A stretch of 64,000 nucleotides of DNA from Prorocentrum cordatum (lineage: Eukaryota; Sar; Dinophyceae; Prorocentrales; Prorocentraceae): NCBI GenBank assembly GCA_963575745.1, contig CAUYUJ010017849.1, positions 162,650 through 226,649 on the forward strand, written 5' to 3'. This document shows, one piece after another, positions 46,279 to 55,019 of the stretch. A model generated the notes under the pieces. The model saw only the letters and a program-made list of their open reading frames with translations. It ran no database searches and was not told the origin of the DNA. Made by a program: the position numbers and the translations under genes. Every line of letters starts with the position of its first letter. Position 1 is the first letter of the stretch.

Positions 46279-47676
46279 GCGGCAGCCGCAGCGTCTCAGT
46301 GGCCCCCAGCTCCACCGATCGAGGGGACCATCCAGCCGACGATGCCCCAGGCGCTGTATGCCCTAGCCCAGGCGGGTGTCGAGCACCGCGGCCAGCCACC
46401 TCTGCCATCAGGACCGCCTCCAGCGGCCGCGGCAGCGGAGGGGATGGCGGCCGCCACGGCAGCCGGAGGAGGAGCGACGGCGCCGACGCCAGGGGTGCTA
46501 TTCGGGCCAGCGGCGGGGAAGCCACCCCCCAAGGCAGCGCCCCACTGCAGTCACCCAGCCTCGGCGATCAAGTACTACGGGAACCAGCACGGCTCGGGAT
46601 CGAGGTGCACTCTCTGCGGAGCGCGCATCGCATGGATTCCCGGAGGCCGCGCTGGTCCAGGAGGCGCACCGGCAGTGCCGACAGCGGCCGAGGCCGCGCG
46701 GGCAGCGGCGTCATCCGCTCAGAGGGCGGTGGACCTCCTGACCAGCGACCCGCAGTTCAAGGCGGGAGGCGCGGCGCTGACGACGGTGAATCAGCTGTAC
46801 GGTTTGCTCCAGGGTCTCCAGTGGCAGCTTCAAGCGATTCCAGAAGGAGTTCGTGCGCTGGGTCAGGTGCAGTCGGTGGTGGACCAGATGATCCAGGTCG
46901 CGACGCAGACCCAGCAGTTTCCTACGCAGATGGAGGAGGGGCTCCAGCAGATATTCCAGGGCATCACCGCCATCAAGACGCAGCTCACCGGGATGGCGGA
47001 CTTCGCGATAGCCATCGACACGCTCCAGGAGTCGGTCAACGCCATCGCGGGCACGCTCTCCGGGATGGAGACAGCGATCGGCCAGATCGGATTCATGCTC
47101 GTGAACGTGGGCACGGCGGTGGCGGCCATAGCGCACGTGGCCAACGGGGGGCAGCAGATCGAGGACCAGTGGCACGTTCCTCAGCAGGCAGCTGCGGCAG
47201 CGGTGGCAGCAGCTCCCTTTCACCAGGCCCCGACAGCGGCCATCGGCGCGGCCGGCTCGGCAGCGGCATCCTCGTCCGGGGCAGCCAGCCCTCCTCCGCC
47301 GTCCTACCCGCCGCCGATCGACGACCAGGCGACAGCGGCAGGCGGGGACCCCTGGACGGTCACCGATCCGTACGGGACGAGGACTACCACAGCACCGACC
47401 GTGTCGGGAGCAACGACGGCGACTACGACGCGTCCTCCGTTGCCGACGATCCCAGAGGCGAGCCTCGACTCGTGGCCGCCGATCGACGACCAGGCGACAG
47501 CGGCAGGCGGGGACCCCTGGACGGTCACCGATCCGTACGGGACGAGGACTACCACAGCACCGACCGTGTCGGGAGCAACGACGGCGACTACGACGCGTCC
47601 TCCGTTGCCGACGATCCCAGAGGCGAGCCTCGACTCGTGGGAGGTGCTCGGGAACGATCCCGGGCCAATGATCTAG
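46279..47676 (+). CDS. gag-like ORF of the copia element (5' incomplete)
   Basis: The frame is open from the gap to a TAG at 47674-47676; the first internal ATG is 46342. Counting from that Met, residues 68-92 form a zinc-binding pattern (HCSH ... HGSGSRCTLCGA; Cys69, His71, His83, Cys89, Cys92). After it come a helical segment (TTVNQLYGLLQGLQWQLQAI) and an Ala/Thr/Pro-rich tail with a perfect 55-residue tandem duplication. The zinc pattern with a trailing CGAR..W is one I recall from dinoflagellate copia gag proteins. The true N-terminus lies in the gap. Pol follows in the same frame after two stops. Confidence 0.7.
   Translation, partial: AAAAASQWPPAPPIEGTIQPTMPQALYALAQAGVEHRGQPPLPSGPPPAAAAAEGMAAATAAGGGATAPTPGVLFGPAAGKPPPKAAPHCSHPASAIKYYGNQHGSGSRCTLCGARIAWIPGGRAGPGGAPAVPTAAEAARAAASSAQRAVDLLTSDPQFKAGGAALTTVNQLYGLLQGLQWQLQAIPEGVRALGQVQSVVDQMIQVATQTQQFPTQMEEGLQQIFQGITAIKTQLTGMADFAIAIDTLQESVNAIAGTLSGMETAIGQIGFMLVNVGTAVAAIAHVANGGQQIEDQWHVPQQAAAAAVAAAPFHQAPTAAIGAAGSAAASSSGAASPPPPSYPPPIDDQATAAGGDPWTVTDPYGTRTTTAPTVSGATTATTTRPPLPTIPEASLDSWPPIDDQATAAGGDPWTVTDPYGTRTTTAPTVSGATTATTTRPPLPTIPEASLDSWEVLGNDPGPMI
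47311..47640 (+). repeat. perfect 165-bp tandem duplication in gag
   Basis: 47311-47475 is repeated exactly at 47476-47640 and keeps the frame (55 codons each, PPIDDQATAAGG ... EASLDSW). Confidence 0.95.
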
Positions 47677-47712
47677 CGGGTTCATACGTGATTCTGGCTG
47701 CTGCCACTCAGT

Positions 47713-50700
47713 GTGGCCGAGCTGCCTCTGGCGGCTGCAGTTGTGCAGCGCAAAAAGCATCATCATTATCTTCAGCATCCCCCCAAGTCAGGGATGGTCG
47801 CTCGATTCCGAGGAATCGAGTGGCAGGACGGGGACAACTTTAACGATGACCACGAGGTCACGCTGCCCAAGCAAGTTCGGCGAGCCCTAGAACTCAGGGC
47901 CAGGCCGGACGGGTCCCAGGAGGGCCCAACTACGGAGCTGTTTGTTTCAAAGAACCGAGGAATCAGCTTCATGGAAGTGTTCTCGCCTCCTAGGATCGCG
48001 CCCAGAGTGCAGCGCCGTGGGGGAACTCTGGGGGTCAAGCCTAGTTGGGATCTGAGGACCGGATGGGATTCTAGGAGAGCGAACGACCAGTTAGATCTCT
48101 GGGCGGCCATAGAGAAAGAGAAGCCAGACATGATCTGGCTGTGCCCGCCCTGCAAGGTTTTCTCGGCCATTAGTCGCATCAGCAGAGCCGTCCGAGACCC
48201 GTCTAAATGGAAGCAGGCCGTAACTGACGGGGTCAACGATTTAATCCTTTGCATGCGCATAGCCCTGTACCAATTGGAGCGAGGGCGGTACTTCGCGTTT
48301 GAACACCCTCTGTTTGCGAGTTCCTGGGCGACTAAGGTAGTACAGTTGGTCGCTCAGCTTCCTGGCGTTCGCCGGGTTCGGATCGACATGTGTATGTTCG
48401 GGCTCCGAGTCACTAAGGATGGCCTCAACAAGAAGCCCACCGGGTTGCTCACCAACCACCCTAGGCTCTCAGAGATCATGGACGGTAGGCTGTGTTCCGG
48501 AGACCACCAGCATGTGCTCCTAGAGGGGAGTAGCAGGACTTCCCGGGCCCAGGAGTATCCACCTGCGTTTGCTGAAGCCGTGGCTCGTGCCGTCACCGAG
48601 CAGTGGAGCGGCGTCAGCAGGTCAAGGTCACCCACGTGGGCCGAGCTTAGCGAGAGCCACTTTCCAGAAGACGCGGAGCCCTCCCTCGAAGATCCGGAGG
48701 GTCCCGGGGAAGCAAGCGGAAGCGAGGCGGAAGAACACGAGACGCGGGGCCCAGGAGCCTCCGGACCGAAGGAACCCCCTCCCGAGCCGACAGAAGAAGA
48801 AAAGCGTTTGCTGTTCCGTTTACACGTGAACATGGGTCACCCATGCAACCGAAAGTTCGTGCGGGTCCTCAGGGCCGGAGGCGTGAAGATACACCTGCTT
48901 CGCTGGATCAGAGACGTGTTCAAGTGCTCGGAGTGTGCCGAGCGAGCTCGCACCAGCAGCCACCGCAGGGTGGCACTTCCCAGGACGTTCAGGTTCAACC
49001 ACATAGTGGGTGTCGATCTTTTCTTCGTTCCCTTCCAGGAGAGGACCCTGGCGTTTTTGAATGTCGTGGACCACGGATCCAACCTGCAGGTCTGTGTGCG
49101 GGTGGAGGAGCCCACAGCGGCTCAGGTTTGGGGGGCTTTCGTGAAAGCGTGGATCCGTCCTTTCGGGGCTCCTCATTTTGTTTTGTCGGATGGGGGCTCT
49201 GAGTTCGAGGGTCGGTTCGCCCGAGGACTCGAGCAGTGGGGAGTTCTCCACCACGTGTGTGACGCGAACTCCCCATGGCAGAACGGACGTGTCGAGAGAC
49301 ACGGAGGCTGGATCAAAGACAGGATCAAGGGAGAGGTGGAGTCCGGTTCTGCTATTCCCGGGGACGTAGGGGAGCTCGAGGAGCTTGTCTACGAGCTGTG
49401 TGCTCATAAAAACCGTTTCTGGCACCGGGGCGGGTTTTCTCCGGTCCAGCTTGTTTTTGGCGAGAACCCCCGGATGCCACACGAAATACTGTCGGACGAT
49501 CACATGGGCCTTCCAGGCTGGCAGGACTCCATACGACCGGCCTCGGAGCTCGACTCCGCGGGCGCGGAGTTTGCCCGGTCGCAGCGTGTTAGGGAGTTAG
49601 CGCGTCGCCTGGCTTTAGAGATCACCGCCCGGGACAAGGTTGCCAAGGCCACCAAGGCGAGGGGACCCAGCCAGGACCAGGCGATGTTCCGTCCAGGCCA
49701 GTGGGTTTTCGTCTGGCGACGCCTGACCAAAGCGGGTCCTAGGGCCGACACCCTGGGTCGCAGGCGGGACGCGTGGACGGGTCCCGGGGTCGTGGTCCTG
49801 TGCGAGCGCGGCACCGTCTGGGTCGCGGTGCGGGCGCGTCTCTGGAAGTGCTCTCCAGAACAGGTTCGTCTGGCCAGTGCCGAGGAAGAGTACGGCATCC
49901 AGGTTGCCCAGGATCCCCGGTGGTCCGAGCTTCTCTCCCAAGCTCAGGCCAGGAGAGCGACGGCGGTGGACGTCCAGCGAGAAGGTCCCCCCCCCGATGA
50001 AGCGTGGGACCAGCCGCTGTCTCCAGAGGTGGACTCGGCGCCTCAGGTGCCCCCGGGACCCGAGCCAGAACCACGGCCGGACGTGCCTCGAGAAATCCCG
50101 AGCGCGAGACCTCCAGGGCCTGCTCTGGTTCACCGTGGGTTCGATCCGATCGGGCCCAGGCCTCCGAGGGGAGTCGGGTCCCGGCCATCGTCGGCCGGGA
50201 GCTCTGCGGTCGCCCGGGCCGGATCCGAGCGAACTCGACTCCCGTCCATCTCCGAGGGAGACGGTCAGGGAGAGGGCGGGCCACCCACGAGGCAAGACAC
50301 TCCAGAGGACGAGGACACCCTCGACCCTGCTCTCCCTATCCCTTCCTCTCCTCCTCTTCCTCTCCTTCCTCCTGACCCTGTGCCCGCTCCCACCGTCAAC
50401 GAGGATGCCTCTGGTGGAGCCAGCAGGCCAGGGAGGTCTAGACTGCCTCAGCCCAGCGACGTGCCAGTCTGTATTCGCCAGCGTCAGGCTGAGACTCGAG
50501 CGGCGAGCTGTCCTCCCGAAGTTGTCGAAGTCAAGCGTGCCAGGATAGAGCCACCTCCGGGACTGGGTCTCTCCAGCAGCTCACCTCAAGGGAGCGAAGG
50601 GCCGAGTGCCAGTGCTGCTGCTGCCGACGCCGAGGAAAGAGACGAGGACGGGGGGCCAGGCTTTGTGGGGCGTAGGGTTCAGGAAATCGAGTCGAGGGTC

Positions 50701-52713
50701 CGACCGGAAGGCTGGGTGTCATTCGCGGTCGAAACCACGGAGGCGGGCGTTCTCTTGGTTGAGGAAAGGCACGGAGCCGATCTCGAGGTCCTGGCGGCCA
50801 GCCGCGGAGGAGAGGTTAGCCTCAACAGACTGACGCCTGCCGAGCGCAGCAAGTTTGAAGTGTCAGACGACACCGAGTGGCAAAATATGGCCAACTCGGG
50901 TGCTGTGGAGATCATCGCGCCTAGGGAGGCGGGGGTGATTAGGCGAGAGCGACCGGACCGCATCATCACGAGTCGGATGGTTCGACGGTGGAAACCTGTT
51001 GAGGGCACGTTTTCCGAACCAATCGCCAAGTCTCGGTGGTGCGTCCACGGACACAAGGATCCGGATACCGGGTCGCTGTTCGTCTACTCTCCCACCCCCC
51101 AGACTTCTTCCATACTTATGTTCATCCAGGTGATGATGAATCTAGGCCACCTAGGGGATATTGCGGATGTAAAGAATGCTTTCTGCCAATCAGATCCTAT
51201 GAGCCGTGCTCAGGGAGAGATCTACTTGGAACCATGCGAGGGCATCAAGGTTGAAAAGGGGTCCCTCATCAGATTGCTGGTGAACGTCTACGGGTTGGAC
51301 GATGCTCCCTTGGCCTGGCGCAAAACGATAGTAGGGTATCTTAGGACCAAGGGATTCACGAGGAGTCTTCTAGAGCCCTGCTGGTGGATCAGGTATGCGT
51401 CAGACGGGACCATTCTCAACATGATCCTACTTGAAGTCGACGACTTCTTTATCGCCAGCAATTCAGAGACGTCCCGAGCCTGGATCCGGGAGACCTTGGT
51501 CTCTAGGTTCAAGTTCGGGAAGTACAGGGACTGTCACCGAGGTCCTGTCGAGTACGCCGGCCGCAGCGTGAGTTTCGGGCCCCAGAAGACGACGATCGAC
51601 CAGGAAAAGTATATACTGGAGGAGGTGAGGACGATTAACCTCGAACGGGGTCGACTGGGTCAAAAGTCCTCTCCCCTTTCCCAACCCGAGTTCAAAGCTC
51701 TCCGTTCCCTGATTTATAAGTTGAACTGGGTCGGTCGTGAGTCTCGTCCCGAGGCGGCCGGCACCGCGAGTATCCTTGCCAGTAGGTTGAAGGACGCCAC
51801 CACGGGGGACGTTGCCATCGCGAACAAGATGGTAAGGCATCTCCGTGCCACGGCCTCGAGAGGCCTCATCATTTGGCGTTTGGACCCGGAACGGATGGCG
51901 TTCGTTTCTTTCTCCGATGCGGGGGGTGTAGGAGCCAACGAAGGACTTCTGGACCACCAGGGGCTCCCCGCCGACCCAACTCAGGGGGCTTGGATGGTCT
52001 TAGCGACCGACAAGAGCGTGATAGATAACTGTGCTGTTCGCGCGTCCACCCTGGGATGGCGAAGTTCCAAGCTTAGAAGAAAAGTCACGTCCACTCTGGC
52101 CGGCGAGACTCAGGCTCTTTCGGCGGCAGTGGCGGAAGTAGAGTTTCTCCAGGTTTTGTATAGAGACGTGGTTTTCGGAGATGTGGATGTGTCAGACATG
52201 TCCCGGTGTTCAGGTCCGTTTACGACGGTACTCCGTAGGGACTGTCGACTAGGCGGGCGGGAAGATCAGGTTCACGTGGTTGATGCGAAGAGTATCTACG
52301 ATACGATGCTGAAAGAAGGGAATGCTAGCGCCCGCGACCGTCGCACGGCGCTCGACCTAGCCGCCGTGTGCCAGGCCCTGGAGGGGGCTCGGGGTTTTAT
52401 TCGGTGGATCCCGCACGGCCGCATGCCCGTGGACTGTCTCACGAAGGACGACATCAGCAAGGGCAATGCAGCATTGTCCAATTTACTTGCGACAGGCAAG
52501 CTAGTTTTGATAGACGAGGCTGGAGAGATATCCCGCAGGAGGAACCAACCAGGGAGTAAGGACCGATCTCAGGCAGCATCTCGGAGGATGTTAGATCAAG
52601 ACTCCAGGCTCATATCGTGGGCCGATTTCCAGTCCAGCCCAGCGGTGTCGGAGTCAAGAGACCCGGGCTCTCTCTCTTCTCTCCCTCCTCACCGCCCTCT
52701 CCCTGATCACTGA
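47713..52713 (+). CDS. copia pol polyprotein with a DNA-methyltransferase-like domain, integrase, RT and RNase H
   Basis: 1,666 residues. Residues 85-260 resemble a cytosine-C5 methyltransferase: FMEVFSPPR (86-94, motif I position), DLRTGWD, LCPPCKVFS (144-151, Pro-Pro-Cys with Cys147), FEHP (196-199, ENP position), DMCMFG and KKPTGLLTN (240-248). A zinc finger follows (His371, His376, Cys405, Cys408), then the integrase core (Asp435, Asp493, Glu528) and an SH3-like tail (658-722, GPGVVVL ... LWKCSPEQV). After a 300-residue Pro-rich linker comes the RVT_2 reverse transcriptase (DVKNAF, Asp1152; LLEVDDFF, Asp1243-Asp1244) and RNase H (Asp1402, Glu1465, Asp1524). No aspartic protease is visible. 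The first ATG at 47713 may not be used: the frame is open from 47692, and expression probably depends on readthrough, splicing or reinitiation after gag. Confidence 0.9.
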   Translation: MAELPLAAAVVQRKKHHHYLQHPPKSGMVARFRGIEWQDGDNFNDDHEVTLPKQVRRALELRARPDGSQEGPTTELFVSKNRGISFMEVFSPPRIAPRVQRRGGTLGVKPSWDLRTGWDSRRANDQLDLWAAIEKEKPDMIWLCPPCKVFSAISRISRAVRDPSKWKQAVTDGVNDLILCMRIALYQLERGRYFAFEHPLFASSWATKVVQLVAQLPGVRRVRIDMCMFGLRVTKDGLNKKPTGLLTNHPRLSEIMDGRLCSGDHQHVLLEGSSRTSRAQEYPPAFAEAVARAVTEQWSGVSRSRSPTWAELSESHFPEDAEPSLEDPEGPGEASGSEAEEHETRGPGASGPKEPPPEPTEEEKRLLFRLHVNMGHPCNRKFVRVLRAGGVKIHLLRWIRDVFKCSECAERARTSSHRRVALPRTFRFNHIVGVDLFFVPFQERTLAFLNVVDHGSNLQVCVRVEEPTAAQVWGAFVKAWIRPFGAPHFVLSDGGSEFEGRFARGLEQWGVLHHVCDANSPWQNGRVERHGGWIKDRIKGEVESGSAIPGDVGELEELVYELCAHKNRFWHRGGFSPVQLVFGENPRMPHEILSDDHMGLPGWQDSIRPASELDSAGAEFARSQRVRELARRLALEITARDKVAKATKARGPSQDQAMFRPGQWVFVWRRLTKAGPRADTLGRRRDAWTGPGVVVLCERGTVWVAVRARLWKCSPEQVRLASAEEEYGIQVAQDPRWSELLSQAQARRATAVDVQREGPPPDEAWDQPLSPEVDSAPQVPPGPEPEPRPDVPREIPSARPPGPALVHRGFDPIGPRPPRGVGSRPSSAGSSAVARAGSERTRLPSISEGDGQGEGGPPTRQDTPEDEDTLDPALPIPSSPPLPLLPPDPVPAPTVNEDASGGASRPGRSRLPQPSDVPVCIRQRQAETRAASCPPEVVEVKRARIEPPPGLGLSSSSPQGSEGPSASAAAADAEERDEDGGPGFVGRRVQEIESRVRPEGWVSFAVETTEAGVLLVEERHGADLEVLAASRGGEVSLNRLTPAERSKFEVSDDTEWQNMANSGAVEIIAPREAGVIRRERPDRIITSRMVRRWKPVEGTFSEPIAKSRWCVHGHKDPDTGSLFVYSPTPQTSSILMFIQVMMNLGHLGDIADVKNAFCQSDPMSRAQGEIYLEPCEGIKVEKGSLIRLLVNVYGLDDAPLAWRKTIVGYLRTKGFTRSLLEPCWWIRYASDGTILNMILLEVDDFFIASNSETSRAWIRETLVSRFKFGKYRDCHRGPVEYAGRSVSFGPQKTTIDQEKYILEEVRTINLERGRLGQKSSPLSQPEFKALRSLIYKLNWVGRESRPEAAGTASILASRLKDATTGDVAIANKMVRHLRATASRGLIIWRLDPERMAFVSFSDAGGVGANEGLLDHQGLPADPTQGAWMVLATDKSVIDNCAVRASTLGWRSSKLRRKVTSTLAGETQALSAAVAEVEFLQVLYRDVVFGDVDVSDMSRCSGPFTTVLRRDCRLGGREDQVHVVDAKSIYDTMLKEGNASARDRRTALDLAAVCQALEGARGFIRWIPHGRMPVDCLTKDDISKGNAALSNLLATGKLVLIDEAGEISRRRNQPGSKDRSQAASRRMLDQDSRLISWADFQSSPAVSESRDPGSLSSLPPHRPLPDH

Positions 52714-52749
52714 CTTGCATGTACAGTTGCTGTATCCTGTTTCAGGGGT

Positions 52750-52813
52750 GCTAAACCTAGGAGAAAGTCTCATCCATGTGGAGACGCTCCTGTTTTATCG
52801 ATATAGGTTTAGC
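52750..52813 (+). other. long stem-loop just after pol
   Basis: Arms GCTAAACCTA (52750-52759) and TAGGTTTAGC (52804-52813) are exact inverted repeats. Inside them GGAG pairs with CTCC and GTCTC with GAGAC around a nine-base loop ATCCATGTG. It begins 36 bases after the pol stop, in the 3' UTR or 3' LTR. Its role is unknown; an RNA signal for packaging, processing or termination is possible. Confidence 0.6.
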
Positions 52814-52815
52814 AT

Positions 52816-53076
52816 AATGTTCTTTCCCGTGAAGCCCAACATTCCAGCTTACGGGAGGCCAGGATTGTTCGTATGTGTTTCAGGGGAGGATGTACTGTCG
52901 TTGTCACATTGTGGCTCAAGGCCAAAATGCATCTGCTCATCCTGCTGCTGCCACACTCTGGCAGAGGGTCCCAACTTGCAAATTACGACGAGGAGGCGGC
53001 GTGGTCACCGAAAGCTCACAGAGCGAGCCGGACAGCCGGACTAAGATCGTACACTCATGTATTGTGCGAGCACGTG
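52816..53076. other. probable 3' part of the copia element; no gene
   Basis: Mixed sequence that should contain the 3' LTR if the element is complete. No LTR border could be defined without the 5' copy. Confidence 0.35.
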
Positions 53077-53240
53077 TAGGTGGCTGCGAGATTCATGTTC
53101 TGTAGCGAGCGTCCGCTGCGGCCCCGAGCCGGTTTCGCTCCACTCCATCAACGTTTAGGTGGTTGCGAAATTCATGCTCTGTAGCGAGCGACTGCTGCGG
53201 CCCCGAGCCGTTTACGGTCCACTCCATCTAGGTTGCGAAG
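53077..53240. repeat. two-copy tandem repeat of about 82 bp
   Basis: Units share GTAGGTGG.TGCGA.ATTCATG, CTGTAGCGAGCG, GCTGCGGCCCCGAGCCG and TCCACTCCATC. Confidence 0.85.
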
Positions 53241-53343
53241 CACATCGAGTCGGCGTCAACTGCTGTCTGCATCAGCAGTGTGGGCAAATGGTGAACTACG
53301 TAGATGAGGCGTCCCGACGGCGCTGGGGATTCGGGCTGGCCAA

Positions 53344-53700
53344 AATCATTCTGGCCACACGTCACGGCGGCGCCACCGCTGAGGAGCAAAGCGGGGTGGC
53401 CTCATTCGGCGGCGGCCACTTGCGCGAAGTTCAGACCTTGCGCCGGTGCCGAGACATCGCCCTGACCGACGTCATTCTGGCCACATTCCACGGCGGTGCC
53501 ATCGCTCTGGAGCAGAGAGCACGGCGGTGTGGCGTCTTCCAGCGGCCACTTATGTGAGGGTCGGGCCTTTTGCGCCTAGACCTGGAGGTCACGCTGACGC
53601 TGGCCGAAGACATTCGCGCCACACGCAACGGCGGTGCCATCGCTCTCGGGCAGAATGGTATGGCCTTGTCTCGGCGGCGACCATCTGCGAAGGCCACCCT
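53344..53700. repeat. three-copy tandem repeat of about 130 bp
   Basis: Units start near 53346, 53473 and 53607 and share ATTCTGGCCACAC, CACGGCGGTGCCATCGCTCT and AGCGGCCACTT variants. The third is the most diverged. Confidence 0.75.
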
Positions 53701-55010
53701 CCGCGACGCTACCTGCCGCGGGTTCTGGCGGCGCTCGCACCGGAGGAACAAAAAAGGCTGCGACACTGATCACGAAGAGTCTAGGAGGAGAAAGAGGCCA
53801 ACCATCAGGGGAAGTCGTGGTCCACCACTTACCTCGGCCCATTCGGCAGCTTGCTGGCCTTTCCAGCAGACCGACTGATCGTCAGCGCCAGCCGAAGGGA
53901 GGTGGAACTAGCGCCAAACCTATCAGAATTGATGCGCAAAGGTCGTTGGGTACAAGCACCGCAGCTGAATGCTTTAAGCTGTCTTCGCTGGAATGGCCAA
54001 GATACAGCCGACGAAGAGACACGGTCGTGATTGACTTACCGCCGCTTGGAGCAACCAGCTCGCAGAGACGAGGACACCGCAGTCAGTGGTGAATCGAATC
54101 CCGCGTGCCCTCACAGCCGAGGAGACACCCCGCTGATGGGTTCCACATTCAAGAGGCTGCGTTCCAGCCACCAGTCCAAGACTTACAAGATCACAAACGC
54201 CGCGAGTGGGGGGTTTAGCGAACATCCCGCCCACATCATCCCAGTCCATTTGCTTGTTAAAAAGTCCTCGCCCCCGTGCCAGGCCAGGTCCGCAGGGGGG
54301 ACCTTATCTGATACCAAATGACAATCGTGCTTTTGACCTTGCACTGGGGGACACGATCAAACGAGAAAATCTACGACGAGTGCAGAGCATATCTGGCGGC
54401 AGCGGCAGCGCTGCTGCGCCCACGGCTGCGCCCCACTTGCCCAGTGAGTACCCCGTGCGACCAGCAGTGAAGAGACTGGCAACAGGAGCGCCCTATCGCA
54501 GCGAGGCCAACGGACCTTCGGCCCCTGGCCGTCGGAGATCAGAGGTGCGTCCCACGCCGTTGCACCAACGCCCGCTTTTTCACGAGCTGAGAATCTCCAC
54601 AATCGCGCGAACGCGCGTCGCCACCGCAGCCTGCAGTCCAGGACGGGGATGCGCGGCCTTTTTGTCTGCTCGAGATGGAACCGCTCCAAGTACTCGGAGT
54701 GGGCAAGCCAGACATCCGACAAGTTTTCATATTTTTCAGCCTCTCGGGGCCCTCACTGGACCTCGGGGCCGTCAGACAACAATTCGGAATGAAACAACGG
54801 TCCCGGGGAGGTGGTCGAGAGGTCGGGGGCCCGCGTCTCGAAAGCATCGAGACGCTGGATGTCTCGGAAGCCAGTTCCCTGGTGCCCGGAAAAGAAAAGG
54901 CGCGTGAGAGCCCCGATCTTTCCCGGCGGAGCCGGGTGAAATGCCGTGCCCGCCGGTGACTGATTGACTGACTGATTGACTGATTGATTGACTGCCTGGA
55001 CATCAGGGGG
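53701..55010. other. no gene recognised
   Basis: Frames of up to 230 codons on both strands lack recognisable domains. A TGATTGACTGACTGATTG tetranucleotide-like run lies at 54958-54993. Confidence 0.4.
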
Positions 55011-55019
55011 GAACCTTGA

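Larger units (their letters stand above)
46277..52815 (+). mobile_element. Ty1/copia-type LTR retrotransposon, 5' end lost in gap
   Basis: Gag-like ORF followed by a single pol ORF in the copia order: integrase, reverse transcriptase, RNase H. Pol is uninterrupted for 1,666 codons and keeps all catalytic residues looked for, so the copy is young or under recent selection. Neither LTR could be delimited; the 5' one would be in or before the gap, and no matching direct repeat was found beyond 52713. Confidence 0.85.

Noticed and set aside
46299-47843. 514-codon plus-strand frame overlapping gag and reaching into pol
   Set aside because: Arg/Ser/Gly-rich shadow of the gag frame. The zinc motif and helices lie in the other frame, although a frameshift route from gag to pol was considered.
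52905-52930. Possible relic of the dinoflagellate spliced leader (ATTGTGGCTCAAGG)
   Set aside because: Only the last dozen bases resemble the leader's ...TTTTGGCTCAAG end, with mismatches, and no splice or coding sequence follows. Probably chance.
53159-53557. Plus-strand frame of 132 codons
   Set aside because: It runs through two tandem repeats and has no domain.
54085-54110. T-arm-like GAATCGAATCCCGC of a tRNA
   Set aside because: The flanking bases do not form a T stem and no acceptor, D or anticodon arm could be drawn.
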